From Narthecium ossifragum (taxonomy: Eukaryota; Streptophyta; Magnoliopsida; Dioscoreales; Nartheciaceae), in NCBI GenBank assembly GCA_963920575.1, contig OY986964.1, positions 10,600,663 through 10,664,662 on the forward strand: 64,000 nt of DNA, in the 5' to 3' direction. This document shows, piece by piece, positions 1-10,755 of this stretch; position 1 is the first letter of the stretch; the number at the start of each line of letters is the position of its first letter. A program made the translations under genes and the position numbers. Under the pieces are notes generated by a model. The model was not told the origin of the DNA and made no database searches. It was given only the letters and a program-made list of their open reading frames with translations.

Positions 1-837
1 GATCATACATACCCTAGTTGGCAATTTCAAGGTTACCAGTCTCTTAACATTCAACCATGGAACATAGAACCACCGGCCCAAGATTTTGCATCTAATTTTG
101 CACCGCCATATCTTTTTCAAGCACAACCTCGGCAACAATACTGGTATGAGCCGCCTGTTCACCCTGCATCACAAGCACAACAAGAGCCAACTTTGGATGA
201 TATTCTTAAGGTAATGGAAGAAATTAATAATTCCTTAGTAGAATTTCGTAAATCCTTCGCTTAGGATAGACTTTCTTGGGAATGTAACATAATTGAGAAC
301 CCCTTCACTGATCAGACACAAATACAACAAAAGCCATTTATAATTGATCAAGTTAAAACCTCACAATTGATAAACAAGCTAGAAGTCCTGTCCAGACAAC
401 TAGCTAACGTAAGTCACTCTTTTGATGATATAGTGGATGGATATGATTCTATGCCTCTTCTTTATGATGACAATAATCATAATGCTTATCTTTCTAATGA
501 TGTTGATGCATGCTATAATGCTTGTGATACTTTGCCAGTTCATGATGCTATTGATAATGTTTTACCAGCTGCTGAAAATATTGTTTTGCCAACTTTGGAT
601 GATACGGTTGATGATGTTGATGAATGCTATCCGGTTGTACATTCTGGACCTTATATGTATTTCGGTCATTCTTATGAAGTAAGTTTTTTTGATGATAGTG
701 ATGATGAGGGTTGTTATGTTAAATTGTCGGTTGTTCATGATGATAATATGTCTATTTACAATGATCATAATGAGGATGAGCATATTAGTGAGACCCCTGT
801 CAGGAACCTCAAGTTGAACTTCTACATGATGACTTGA
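1..837 (+). pseudogene. Gag-derived acidic ORF of a non-autonomous LTR retroelement (partial)
   Basis: One frame stays open from the left edge of the window to 837 apart from a single TAG at 262-264. The first ~87 codons are Pro/Gln/Tyr rich with a YWYEPP box and then a helical LDDILKVMEEI stretch, which resembles the spacer behind the zinc knuckle of plant Ty3/gypsy Gag (inference). From about base 420 it becomes extremely acidic: runs of Asp/Asn with recurring VDGYDSMP, DDVDECY and HDDNMSIYNDHNEDEH segments. A relative with the same order of parts lies at 5238-5738 (WYEPP box, helix, then VVDG...VHDIVDDILP). No protease, RT or integrase follows. No function is known to me. The protein is probably a remnant of a non-autonomous family rather than a host gene. 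Confidence 0.55.
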
Positions 838-977
838 ATGATGATGATGTGCGTATTAGTGATAAACATAATGAGGATGAGGGTGTTAGTAATATTCCTT
901 CTCTAGAGCCTTAGTTTGAGATTCTAGCTTTAATATCATCCCCATTAGTTGAACTTTGTGAGGAGGAGAACCTTGTT

Positions 978-1169
978 ATGAGTGAAGACTATGCCAATTC
1001 TTATCGTCCTTTCATCAAAGATCGTATCAAAATTTCGAATTATATGTTTGATAATTACTTTTGTTTATTCTTTGATCAAGCATATCTGCATACCTTCACC
1101 ATGATCCGGGCCATGTATTTCTTCACATGGAACCATCGGCCTCCTAAATCTTGTTTCCGGAACGTCTAG
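978..1169 (+). pseudogene. Conserved CLH/NHRPP motif fragment, 3' part of the same element
   Basis: This short frame ends in the motif LHTFTMIRAMYFFTWNHRPP. The same motif recurs at 10422-10494 and again at 10585-10692, each time shortly before a GGGAGGCAACCC hairpin. An upstream match (YRPFIK here, HRSFIK at 10339) shows that the homologous block is about 50 residues long. I do not recognise the domain. Its position matches the region between Gag/Pol and the 3' LTR of the element. Frame breaks between 837 and 978 separate it from the acidic ORF. Confidence 0.45.
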
Positions 1170-1194
1170 CGAAAGACGTAGACTTACGCGCTTT

Positions 1195-1210
1195 CTGGGA
1201 GGCAACCCAG
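1195..1210 (+). other. Short hairpin CTGGG/CCCAG with AGGCAA loop
   Basis: CTGGG at 1195-1199 pairs with CCCAG at 1206-1210 around the loop AGGCAA. A relative at 10736-10755 keeps the loop exactly but has TTGGG paired with CCCAA, so one base pair changed on both sides. It lies just after the NHRPP motif in both places. Confidence 0.55.
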
Positions 1211-2936
1211 TTTTTAGGATTTTTCCTTAGCTTTTAAGAATTTTATTTAATTTTTATGATTTTCCCTAGATTTTTAGGATTTTCCTCGTTTTTTCTTGGA
1301 ATTTTTCTCCACCTTTTCCCTATTTTTCCTTATTTTCCGTCGGATTTTCTCTCTCTTCCCGATCGGCTCTCTAGCGAGCCGGGACATCATCGTCCCGGCT
1401 CCGCTGCAACTGGATCGGCTCGTCCCCGAGCCGCTGATCTCCGCCACCTCTCAGGCCCGCTCCGGCCATCCCCGTCCCTCCAAACCTTCTCCTAGACCTC
1501 CGCCATCCTCCTTACTACCTTTCTCTGCCTCCTCCGCCCTCATCCCTCTCTCCTACGACGCCGGTGAACCTCTCTGCCTTCCTAAGCCACCGTCTTTCTC
1601 CTCATCAATGGCCGCCCACCACCTTATACCACCTCCAGAAGCTTTCTTAGGTTTTCACGATCGTTTTCCACCCATTAAAACCCGGACTTGGCGTCGGAAT
1701 CACCGGAATCGACCTACACATCGCCGACCATCACTGTCTACCTTCCATCCGCCGTCTGGTAGCTCAATTCATCAATCAAACCCCATAAACCACTTACCAA
1801 ATCTTCCACGATCCTTACTCAATCGTCCCCGTCCTTGGTTGAAGCCCCAATCATTGGAATCCAATTTCGGCCATCATCGTACTCCGATCCGGCCACCTCC
1901 GTTCTACCACCTGGGGACCTCCATTTTTTGATTAGAGCTCACTGGAGAACTCCTCTGCCCTCCACGATTCTTCCTGTACCCTTCCCGTCCTCCGGCGACG
2001 ATGTTTTGCCGTTGATCCATCACCGGCGAGTTTCAGCCATCCGATTGTTGCTAGACATGATCCATGTGCTACAGTGATCCGATTTTCGATCGGACGGTAT
2101 AGATCTTCAATCAAGACCATGCTGACCATTCTTTGATCTTCTAGACGTCCTACAGCAACATCCGATGTTAAATTCTCCTTATTTTCACCGATTTCATTCC
2201 TGATCTCGCCGCGGACGGCCGCCGTGTGTGATGATTCTTGTGAAACTCTAGTGTAGTTTTGATTTTTCTTTAGTTTGATTCTTGTGTACTTCTCGATGTA
2301 TGATCTCATGAATATGGTTTTATTATTAATAGAGTTGAAGGAACAGAGTTCCCTTGACGTACTTTCAGTCCTACATGATTTCTGTGATTGATTGTAGAGA
2401 TATATGAGATGGTTTTCATGAAGCTATTGGTTTGCCTTTGAGATAAGCTATGCTACGTGAAGATAGGTTGTACCAAGGTCATTAGGAGTAGTATAATTTA
2501 AGGTAATCGTAGGACTAAAGACAATCTATGCCAAGCAAAGATAGGTTATGCCGTTGGGAACATTAACTTTATTTTAGGGATTCATGTGAGCTTGTAGCCA
2601 TATGATCCATAATGTTGAGAGAAGGGAACAAAATGATAACTAGAGAAGACTAATAATGAAACTAGGGCGGATTGAGTAATTCCTAAGTAACTACTCCATT
2701 GATTCAAATTGATTAACCTTTTATCTATTTTATTTATTAGTTTAGATAACTTTATTCTATCTTGGATTCTTTTCCTTAGTTTTAGGGTTTCGAGAATTGA
2801 TTTCAGTTTTCAACATTTTTTCTGTGGATCGACTCCTGACTTCACCGTTATTCTACTAGTAGTGTAGTGATTGAATAAGGATTATAAATTTATATTTGAT
2901 TGAGTTTGCAACGTTTTAACGACAACGTTTGTGAGC
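1211..2936 (+). repeat. Non-coding LTR-like sequence of the first element
   Basis: No convincing gene. 1211-1330 is T-rich. 1330-2230 is C/G-rich and gives only low-complexity Pro/Ser/Arg frames. 2230-2936 is AT-rich and ends like the 3' end of an Athila/Tat-type LTR: a ggatcgactc box, a short acgacaacg stretch, then gagcgatca. I could not find the LTR start. The end is merged with the next repeat at a shared gatca. Confidence 0.4.
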
Positions 2937-5236
2937 GATCAATAGCCAACTAGACCAATCCTCGAGAATATAGAGATTTGGCATAACAATCACGCCCTAG
3001 TCCTTGCTACCCAGCCACGATCCTAGAGCTAGATCCAAGCGACCCGAGAGCCTCGGATCAGCGAAGACCCTATTCACTCGCACCCTAGCCTTATGCTCTA
3101 ATGCAGACAAAATGCATGCAATGCTCAGGCACAGATAAAGAGATATAAGCATGCAACAACATGACATCAATTATACAGGGATATGCATAGCCTATAGCTA
3201 GCTAAAGGGGTGAGCATAGCAAGGGTCTCAAATACATGTAAGCTATACTAACAATACAACGATTAGAGCAAAGCGATAAACACAGATATACAATAGTCTT
3301 CAGTGCTCTCTTGCACCTGACAGACTAAGGTTCCACAGTTACCCTGCAGGTAACTGGCCAACAGCCAAGCGACAACCACAATCGAGCCAATTTCGGTACA
3401 ACGGCGTCCACAGTCGTCAACCAAAATTGCTACAAGGGGATACAACCCCGGCCAAGGCAGCAAGTCACACATACAAGATATATAATCTACTAGTACAACG
3501 GGTTATGTCCTCGGCGCACACCGGCAATCAGCGGGGCTATTAATCAAAGCAGTAAACTATTCTAAGCATGTAGGGCACACCTCCGGCTCATTTATACTAA
3601 ACATTCCCGGGGGTCGTCACTCCCTCGGTTACCCATGAAGCGATAGTGCAATCACAAACTATATTTATATAGGTATAACATGCTTTATCGGGAAACTGCT
3701 TGAAAACTGGTAGAAACCGGTAAACCGATCCGGAATACAAATCACGGCGTAATCCAAGGATAAACCCGTTAAAATCCAGATTAAAATATTATAATAATCC
3801 TTACCTATCATCGGGAAAGTCACCCGAGAAATCCGGGTCGAAACGAAACCGAAAACATCAAATTCGGATCAATTATACAAATCAACATATAAAGGATCGA
3901 TCATCTTACCCAAGATGATCGATCATTTACATGGGTGATCCCTCTCAAGGAGGGGTGATCGATCTTCCCTGGAAAGGAAGGGGAGATCGATCCTCCTTAA
4001 GGGCGTTCCCTGCCTGGGAAGGAGGGATCGATCTTCCTTCACAAGAAGATCGATCTCCCTCATGATGGTGTTCTGTCTGGGAAAGAAGGATCGATCCTCT
4101 AGCACTAGAAGATCGATCATCCTCAAACACACCCTCTGTCAAGAAGAAGATCAATCTTCTTGTCCCAAGAAGATTGATCTTCTTCAGACGGAGCAGAATG
4201 TTTCAACCGAAGTGATCGATCATTTCATCCAAAAAATCGATCCTTCATACTCGACACGGAAGAGTGAATAGTGCCAAATAGTGCATGAGATCCAATTTCT
4301 TGGATTCGATCTATCAAAATGTATCAAAATCAAACCAAATTTGGTAGGCATGTGCAATTGGATGTGGGGAATCTAATGACACTAAGAAATCCAACTTTAG
4401 ATGATCAAATCCTTCGAATTAAATCAAATTGTCCGTAAGCCGATCAAACCGATGAAAAACTGAATTTGTTGGATTTGATCTATCAAACGGCGATGGAATC
4501 CATTCAAACTTTGCAGGAAGGTCTATTTGATGGTGGGGAATTCATTCATGCAATAATAACCAAACTCAGATGGTGAAATATCAGATCTGAGTCCAACCCC
4601 GTCGAAAAACCGACAAAAATACGGAATTCATCCGAAAGAATACGGAACTGAAACCATAGCTAGATTCTAAACATGACAAGGAACTAGAATACAGAAAATC
4701 ATAGCATTCTAACAAAACCAACGGCCACAAATCACAAAAAGACGATCCTAGGCTTACCAACTCATAGGAATTGGGTAGAAACACCTACATGTAGCAATAA
4801 GCAGGCGATCTACGAGATCGTCAACTCTGATCGCCGCGGATCCACGCCAAAAAGCCGCAGCCCAAAGCTCCAGCCGGCATCCCACGAGGAGAGAGAGTGG
4901 AGAGAAGAGAAAAGAAAGAGAAGAGAGAGAAAAGAAAAGGCTATTTATAGAAAGCTGGAATCGATCACAGTCGTCCGATTTGATCTCTCCCGATCGAACT
5001 CCGATCTTCCGATCGGAAGCGCCCTTAAGGTTCTAATCAATCACATACATCAATCAAAGACAGTGTGCAATACGGGTGTAAAACCGACCACCAGGGAGCA
5101 AATTTACCAAAATGCCCCTGGGTCGAAAACAGCGATGCGATCAACTGATCACATCCCAAGGCCAACCGAGCCAAACCACAAAATCGGACCCTCAACTTAA
5201 CGCGGTCAGACCGGGTTGGAGGTACGGGTCCTCATA
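2937..5236 (-). mobile_element. Truncated LTR-B-like LTR
   Basis: On the minus strand this begins at 5236 with a mutated TATGAGGACCCGTACC, the same start as the LTRs at 25145 and 60563 (TGTGAGGACCCGTACC). It runs leftwards to about 2937, where it is cut: the last ~700 bases present in the complete LTR at 6744-9168 are missing. A TATAAATAG box on the minus strand lies at 4944-4952. Bases 3895-4260 are an array of GATCGATC palindromes. The join to the sequence on the left is at a shared gatca, which suggests illegitimate recombination. No target duplication is visible. Confidence 0.6.
3895..4260. repeat. GATCGATC palindrome array in truncated LTR-B
   Basis: About ten copies of GATCGATC or one-base variants are spaced roughly 20-45 bases apart, most of them inside longer imperfect palindromes such as AGATCGATCT and TGATCGATCA. 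Flanks alternate between ggaagg/ccttcc-type arms, so several neighbouring pairs can fold on each other. Confidence 0.75.
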
Positions 5237-5237
5237 A

Positions 5238-5738
5238 TACCCACCACCCCAACATTGGTATGAGCCTCCCATTCCCTTCGAACCACAAGCACAAATAGAT
5301 CGATCTTTAGATGAGCAGATTCTTAAAGCTTTAGAGACTTTCGAGGCACGAAACCGACTTATACATTCTCACTCGCAATCATTAGCCAATATAGAAGTCC
5401 ATGTTGGACAACTAGCTTCTTTAATTTATTCATATTATGATGTGGTTGATGGTTGTGTGAGTGAGGTAGTTCCTCCTAATTTTAATGATGATGCTTGTGA
5501 TACCCATTTGACCAATGTTTGTAATGTATACAATGATGGGATTTCTCATGAGGTGTTATCGGTTCATGATATTGTGGATGATATTTTGCCTTATGATATG
5601 AATGAATCGGTCCCTCCGGTGTTTCTTGATGATAATGATACAGATGAATGCATGCATGATATGATACCTCCTAAGTGTCATGATGTTGTTCTTAATGCTA
5701 TCGATGAGTCACAAAATATGCATAATTCACCCATTTAA
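5238..5738 (+). pseudogene. Second acidic-ORF remnant
   Basis: This frame is open from the end of the truncated LTR: WYEPP box, a helical LDEQILKALETFEARN stretch, GQLAS, then an Asp/Asn/Val-rich tail (VVDG, VHDIVDDILP, DDNDTDECMHDMIPP). It is a diverged relative of the ORF at 1-837. The last ~11 codons already read into the following LTR (cgatgagtcac), so the end of the gene and the polypurine tract have been deleted. The function is unknown. Confidence 0.5.
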
Positions 5739-5869
5739 CTTGGCTTTGTTAGCTCTCAAGCAATGCATTTCTAATATCTTTTCATGTTATTTCAGGTACA
5801 AGGGTTTCCAAAGAGAGTTGCATCGATTTCGGGCTTAAAAGACATAAATTGCGCAAAATCTGTCATATT

Positions 5870-6190
5870 CAGATTGAACCAGACCCAGTCTGAATTGAAT
5901 CCAGACCAGACCCAGTCTGGATGGATCCAGAATTGATCCAGACCCAGTCTGGATTGATCCAGACTTGATCCAGACCCAGTCTGGATGGATACAGAATATT
6001 TGGATCGATCCCAAAATTATAGATCGATCCAAACCTATTCCGGATCGATCCAACCCAGTCTGAATCGATCCAAACTTATTCCGGATCGATTCAAACCAGT
6101 CTGGATCGATCCAAAACCTTTTCAGAGACCAGTTTTGCAGTTTTACACATTGGATCGATCCAAACCTATTTTGGATCGATCCAAGATCGG
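5870..6190. repeat. Interspersed GATCCAGACCCAGTCTG / GGATCGATCC repeats
   Basis: The left half has six copies of a palindromic cAGACccaGTCTGg unit joined by gatccag. The right half changes to GGATCGATCC separated by aaacctattcc-type spacers. This is the same array type as in the other LTRs, with its own flanking sequence. Confidence 0.75.
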
Positions 6191-6246
6191 CTGATGGGTA
6201 AAAATGGACGGTTCAGATCTGATCCAAGTGTCCACGACTTAGGGCC

Positions 6247-6256
6247 TATAAATAGG
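6247..6256 (+). promoter_or_regulatory. TATA box of LTR-D'
   Basis: TATAAATAGG follows a cagatctgatcc block. The same block and spacing precede the TATA-like boxes at 14742 and 38630, which marks this as the LTR core promoter. Confidence 0.6.
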
Positions 6257-6743
6257 GGTTTTGGCTCTTATTTTAGGGATCTTTTCTCCCATCTTTTTCC
6301 CTCTTTTCTCCAGCCTTTCTTCAGCCTTCTCCCCTCCTTTAGTTCTTGGAGATTTCTCTTCTAATCCTTAAGGATTTAGGGCTCCAAGGGTGGATTTTGA
6401 TGGAGAAGATGGGTGAAGCCTCCTCCTTCATAGATCTCCTACCCAAGATGAGTAGCCTCCTCCTCCATGGATCTCCTACCCAAGATGAGTAGCTAAATCC
6501 CTTTTCCTTGGGAATTCCTTGATATCTTAGGGCTTGTTTCTTAGATTTCTCTTGTGGTTCTTGATGTAATGACTCTTTTGAGATGGTTTTGTTTGAATTC
6601 ACATGTAATTCCTTTGTTTCTTTAATGAAACCCATTGTTGAATGTTTGGAATGCTTTCTCTTGCAAGTGATTGTAGGAATATTATATGCTTGCTAGATGT
6701 TTGATTCAATTCCTCAAAGAAGAAGCTATGCTAGAACCATGGT

Positions 6744-9168
6744 TGTCACACCCCGACCCAAAAAACCCATCCAGGACGGGGCGTGAGGGATCCTATCACT
6801 ATTCATCTCCAATTGGCGCGATACAAAGCGGAAAAGACATATAATTTAAAAAATTTATATTCCAGAGGTGAAACTGATATCAATTCAGATATATAAACAT
6901 CAAGTTGTACTGATACAAGATTCTATAACAAACTCCTTCAAGGGAAAGATTTATACAATAATCCAAAATTCCTCAAAGGTGTTTACAATACACAAATCAT
7001 CAAAAAGTACAACAATCGATCTTCCAGCAACCTCAAGCACCTCTGGACGTACTCGCGCCACCAAAGGCCGATCCCGCTGGCTCCACAGAAGAAGAACTAC
7101 AGCCTGCACCTGCAAACGCAGTCCGGGTAGGAGTGAGCGATAAGCTCAGTAGGGTTCTACTCTACGGCACACAGAAAGGAGGAAAACAACAATAGTGTTG
7201 TCTCCCCGTTCAAGTCTAAGGAATGCCACGGGGTCCCACAACCCCTGTCGATTCCCCAGGGGATCCTACTCTTCTCAACCGACCACGCTGGGAACATCAA
7301 CCAACACGCTGGGAGGAAAATAACCAAAACCAGTAGGATCACCATTACCCAGCAGAAAACCACTGCCTGGGGACCATGTCAGGGACATCGACAACCATCC
7401 TTAAAACTTAGCCTTGGGAAGACAACACGACCTCTAAACCTCAAACATTGATCAGAGTCAACTATCGCAAATCCTCAATAACAAGAGATTCGATTACAAT
7501 CACACCCTAATCCTGACTACCCAGCCACGGTCTTAAGGCTAGATCCGAGCTACCCGAGAACCTCGGATTGGTGACCAAACCATCGCCCGCCTAACCTCAT
7601 ATGCCTCTAATGTATACAATGCATGAACCTATTCAAACATCTACCCTAGATGTCTCTAAATGCCACACATCAGTTATAAGTTCAACAGATATACAATAGT
7701 CCTCGGCACTCGCCGGCAAGAGGCTAAGGTTCCACAATTGCACATTAACTAGCACTCATGACTAGCTAATGGCTAAGCATTCAAGTAAGCATTTAATACC
7801 AACCAGACATGTATTTAAATGCAAGCCAAACCAACAATTTACCCAAAAGGGATATACACGCGATTTAATCTCAAATTCAGTAGAAAGCAATTGAAAACTT
7901 CATGAAAACAACATGCAAATCTCCCAACATGTTTAAGTATCAATCACAACTGAAACCCATTCAAGAAAAGCCAGAAAACATTGCTCAAGGGCCCACGGTC
8001 GATGCGACGGTCGATCCGACGGTCAACCGTGAGGCCACAGTTAATGTCACGGTCGATGCAACAGTCGACCGTGAGACCAAAACGAGAAAAACCATAAGGG
8101 CGACGGTTGATCCACCCATCGACCCTGGGAAGCCCAAAACCACACAGAGCCTGACGGTCGATCCGACGGTCGACCGTGAGGCAAAATCGAAAAAAGGGAA
8201 GATCCCGCGGTCGATCCATGCATCGACCATGGGAGACTGAAAATCACACAGAGCCTGACGGTCGATGCGATGGTCGATGCGACGGTCGACCACCAGGCCC
8301 AGAAAGAGCGTATCAATGCTGGACGGTCGATGCACCGATCGACCGTCGAGCCTTAGGCACAGTTCATCAGAAGAGTGCTAGAAATCCAATTTCTTGGATT
8401 TCAAGGATCAAATCAAGTTGGAAGTTGATGAAATTTTGCAAGCACGTGTAATTAACGATGTGGAAACCAATGGTATAAAGAAAACACATTTTTTATGGTT
8501 AAATCTCCTATCTAGGTCAAAACGGGTGAAAACCGATAAAACGACGATAATACGGAAACCAGTCGTTGGAATACGGAAATCGCGAGTTAGGAATACTTCA
8601 AACCAATCACAACACATGTACAATGAGCTACATAACATTCTAGCAAGTATTCCTACAGTGAAAATGCATTAAACATATCCTAGGAGAACCCGATCACGAG
8701 ATCGAGGTAGAAACACCTACTTGAGCAAGTAGGGCAGCTCCTCCACGCGTCCAACCAGTCAAACCGCCAAGATCCGGGCTTCGAAGCCCGTGTCTCCAAG
8801 CCCTAGCTCAGCCGAAGGAGAGAGAGAGAGAGAAAACGACAGAAGGAGAGAAGGAAAGAGAGAGAAAGGGACAGGGCTTATATAGAAATCCGGATCGATC
8901 TCAGTCGTCCGATTCGATCTTTCCCGATCGAGCTCCGATCTTCCGATCGGACGCACCTTAGATTTTCTAATCAAACACATACATCAATCTAAGGTCGTGT
9001 GTGAAACGCGGGTGTGAAACCGACCACCAAAGGGCATATTTACAAAAATGCCCCTGGGGTCCAAACCGCCATACGATCGTCCGATCGTACTCGACGCAGA
9101 ACCAAACCAACAGGAAAGCGGCTCTCGACCCACGCGGTCAAGCCAGGTCAGAGGGACGGGCCCTCACA
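6744..9168 (-). mobile_element. Solo LTR-E, TSD atggt/atggc
   Basis: A complete LTR on the minus strand of 2425 bp, with tips TGTCACACCC and GGGCCCTCACA read on the plus strand. It is flanked by atggt (6739-6743) and atggc (9169-9173), a 5-bp duplication with one change. No internal region is present, so this is a solo LTR left by LTR-LTR recombination. It carries the conserved hairpin at 7134-7148 and a palindromic array at 7997-8345. Its insertion splits LTR-D'. Confidence 0.8.
7997..8345. repeat. GGTCGATC / GGTCGACC repeat array in LTR-E
   Basis: About a dozen units of acGGTCGAtc or acGGTCGACCgt alternate with gtgaggc spacers. GGTCGACC is a perfect palindrome and replaces the GATCGATC core used in the other LTRs. 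Shadow reading frames over this stretch (VDPTVDREA and similar) are products of the repeat. Confidence 0.75.
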
Positions 9169-9770
9169 ATGGCTAACTCTAGGGTATGAATCCTCGATCT
9201 TAGGATAAGATCTTGATGTGCTAAAACCATCTCAAGCCATGACTATCCTATGTACCATTCATGTCTTCGATGATGGGTTGGAGTGAGATATTAAACCCAT
9301 CTCAACCCAACACGTTATTCATACAAAGCCTTGATTAATTGCCAACAATATGACCTTAACCCGGCGATTGTTGAGCTATGATTGAATTAAAGCCTTGATC
9401 ATGGATCTTAACCTTGTAATTCACCGATGAGATAATCCTAACCCGACATCTCATTAGCGGCGAGCGATATTAATCCTACGCTCGTCAATCTCCAATTTAG
9501 ACCATCCCTTGAGTGTCATTCATCTTGATTCATAGAGATAATATTTAGACCCTAATTCAGATTGGAATTCCCTAGGACTTCATCCTTGATAAATTTCCTC
9601 CTTAGTTGTTTTAGAATATTTTAGTTAGAAAACTCAAATAATCAATCCAATTTTTTCCAACTATTGTAGAGATTATATTGCATTTGTAATTCGACCATCG
9701 AATTCCTTGAGGATTCGACCCGTACTCCCATTAACTACGTTGTAGTTAATTAATAGTTCAGTAATTTGTT

Positions 9771-10547
9771 TTGTCCATCTTTGATATACTTAATGACATA
9801 TTTCAAGGTGCGTCAGCTATTACTTTTCCTGATAGTGATGCATGCAATGGGGAGGTTTTGCTTAATGAGTTGTCGATTTATGAAGCTTTCCACGAGCACA
9901 TACCTAGTATTAAGGATGAATCATTTGATATCAACTTGCCGTTTTATGAAGCTTTTCATGAGGATATACCTTATTTTGATAACGATTCATGTGATATTGT
10001 GTCACTGGTCTATGAGAGTTTCTATGAGAATATATCTAACCTTGACGAGAATGATTCTTATGATATTGATTTGCCGGTTCATGAATCTTTTTATGAGGGC
10101 TTACCTAATCTTGATGTTTACACTGAGGAAGTTTCATGTAAAAATAACATGCTGATCTTTGATGCATTGGATGATGTTATGCTTACATTTAATCATTATA
10201 ATGACTTGGATGATAATTGTGAGACCTCATATCGGAAGTCTCAAGTTGAGTCTCAACCTTCCACACCATCCACACTTATTGAACATTGTGAGGTGTCGAA
10301 CCATGTATTTCCATATTTCTTGAGCCATGCTGATTTTCATCGAAGCTTCATCAAATATTTATGCAAGACTCCTCGTCCTACAAATTCTTTTTTTGCTACG
10401 GACATTTCATTCTTCTTTTATGAAACATGTTTGCATGTCTTCACTATTCTTCGAGCCATGTATTATTTTACCTTGAACCATCGGCCACCAAAAGCCCAGT
10501 TGATGATAGGTCCATTTATTGAAACACATGGCTTGAAGGGGGGGTGA
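9771..10547 (+). pseudogene. Acidic tandem-repeat ORF of a non-autonomous LTR element
   Basis: 258 codons from an internal ATG; the true N-terminus is lost at the junction at 9760. Residues ~37-130 contain four tandem units of about 23-24 residues, each with YExFxExIPxxD followed by SxDI(N/V/D)LP. A less repetitive acidic part follows, then YRKSQVESQP, SFIKYL and the conserved CLHVFTILRAMYYFTLNHRPP box at the C-terminus. The stop comes after THGLKGG. It is a relative of the ORFs at 1-837 and 5238-5738 but with its own repeat expansion. I do not recognise the family and assign no function. It lies upstream of the hairpin, polypurine tract and LTR-D, so it is the 3' coding part of a retroelement. 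Confidence 0.55.
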
Positions 10548-10584
10548 TTGGCCAATAGCTAAAGCTCTATATGAATTGTTTGCC

Positions 10585-10692
10585 AATGACGTCCCCTTCT
10601 TCTTTGATAAATCATGTTTGCATGCCCTCTTCATTCTTCAATTCATGTATTTCTTCACCTGGAACCATCGGCCACCCAAATTCGGTTTTGTT
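10585..10692 (+). pseudogene. Duplicated NHRPP motif
   Basis: In another frame, just after the stop of the previous ORF, the motif is repeated: CLHALFILQFMYFFTWNHRPP. The duplicate lies about 185 bases downstream of the first copy. Protein similarity is kept better than a random duplication would need. Confidence 0.5.
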
Positions 10693-10735
10693 ATACATAG
10701 CATAACGTCGGGCAGAAGACGATAAAATGAGCGCT

Positions 10736-10755
10736 TGTTGGGAGGCAACCCAACA
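10736..10755 (+). other. Hairpin TGTTGGG/CCCAACA with AGGCAA loop
   Basis: A perfect 7-bp stem around AGGCAA, directly downstream of the NHRPP motif. It is homologous to 1195-1210, with a compensated base pair. Confidence 0.6.

Larger units (their letters stand above)
5702..9760 (+). mobile_element. Athila-like LTR (LTR-D'), split by solo LTR-E
   Basis: This LTR is related to LTR-D at 12207, sharing cacccattt/cacccttat, ttggctttgttag and agcaatgc near the start. It runs 5702-6743 and resumes at 9174, about 1.63 kb in total. The first base pair is mutated (CGATGAG for TGATGAG). It contains a TATA box at 6247 and a palindrome/gacccagtctg repeat array. Its end is cut at about 9760, where it joins an acidic ORF without a primer site, so the LTR terminus and the 5' internal part were deleted. 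Confidence 0.55.

Noticed and set aside
1296..1931. Open frame of 211 codons in C-rich DNA
   Set aside because: Low-complexity Pro/Ser/Arg protein with other frames open as well; it lies in LTR-like non-coding sequence and has no domain.
7997..8345. CRISPR-like regular repeats
   Set aside because: Units are short, variable and without unique spacers of constant length. The setting is a plant LTR.
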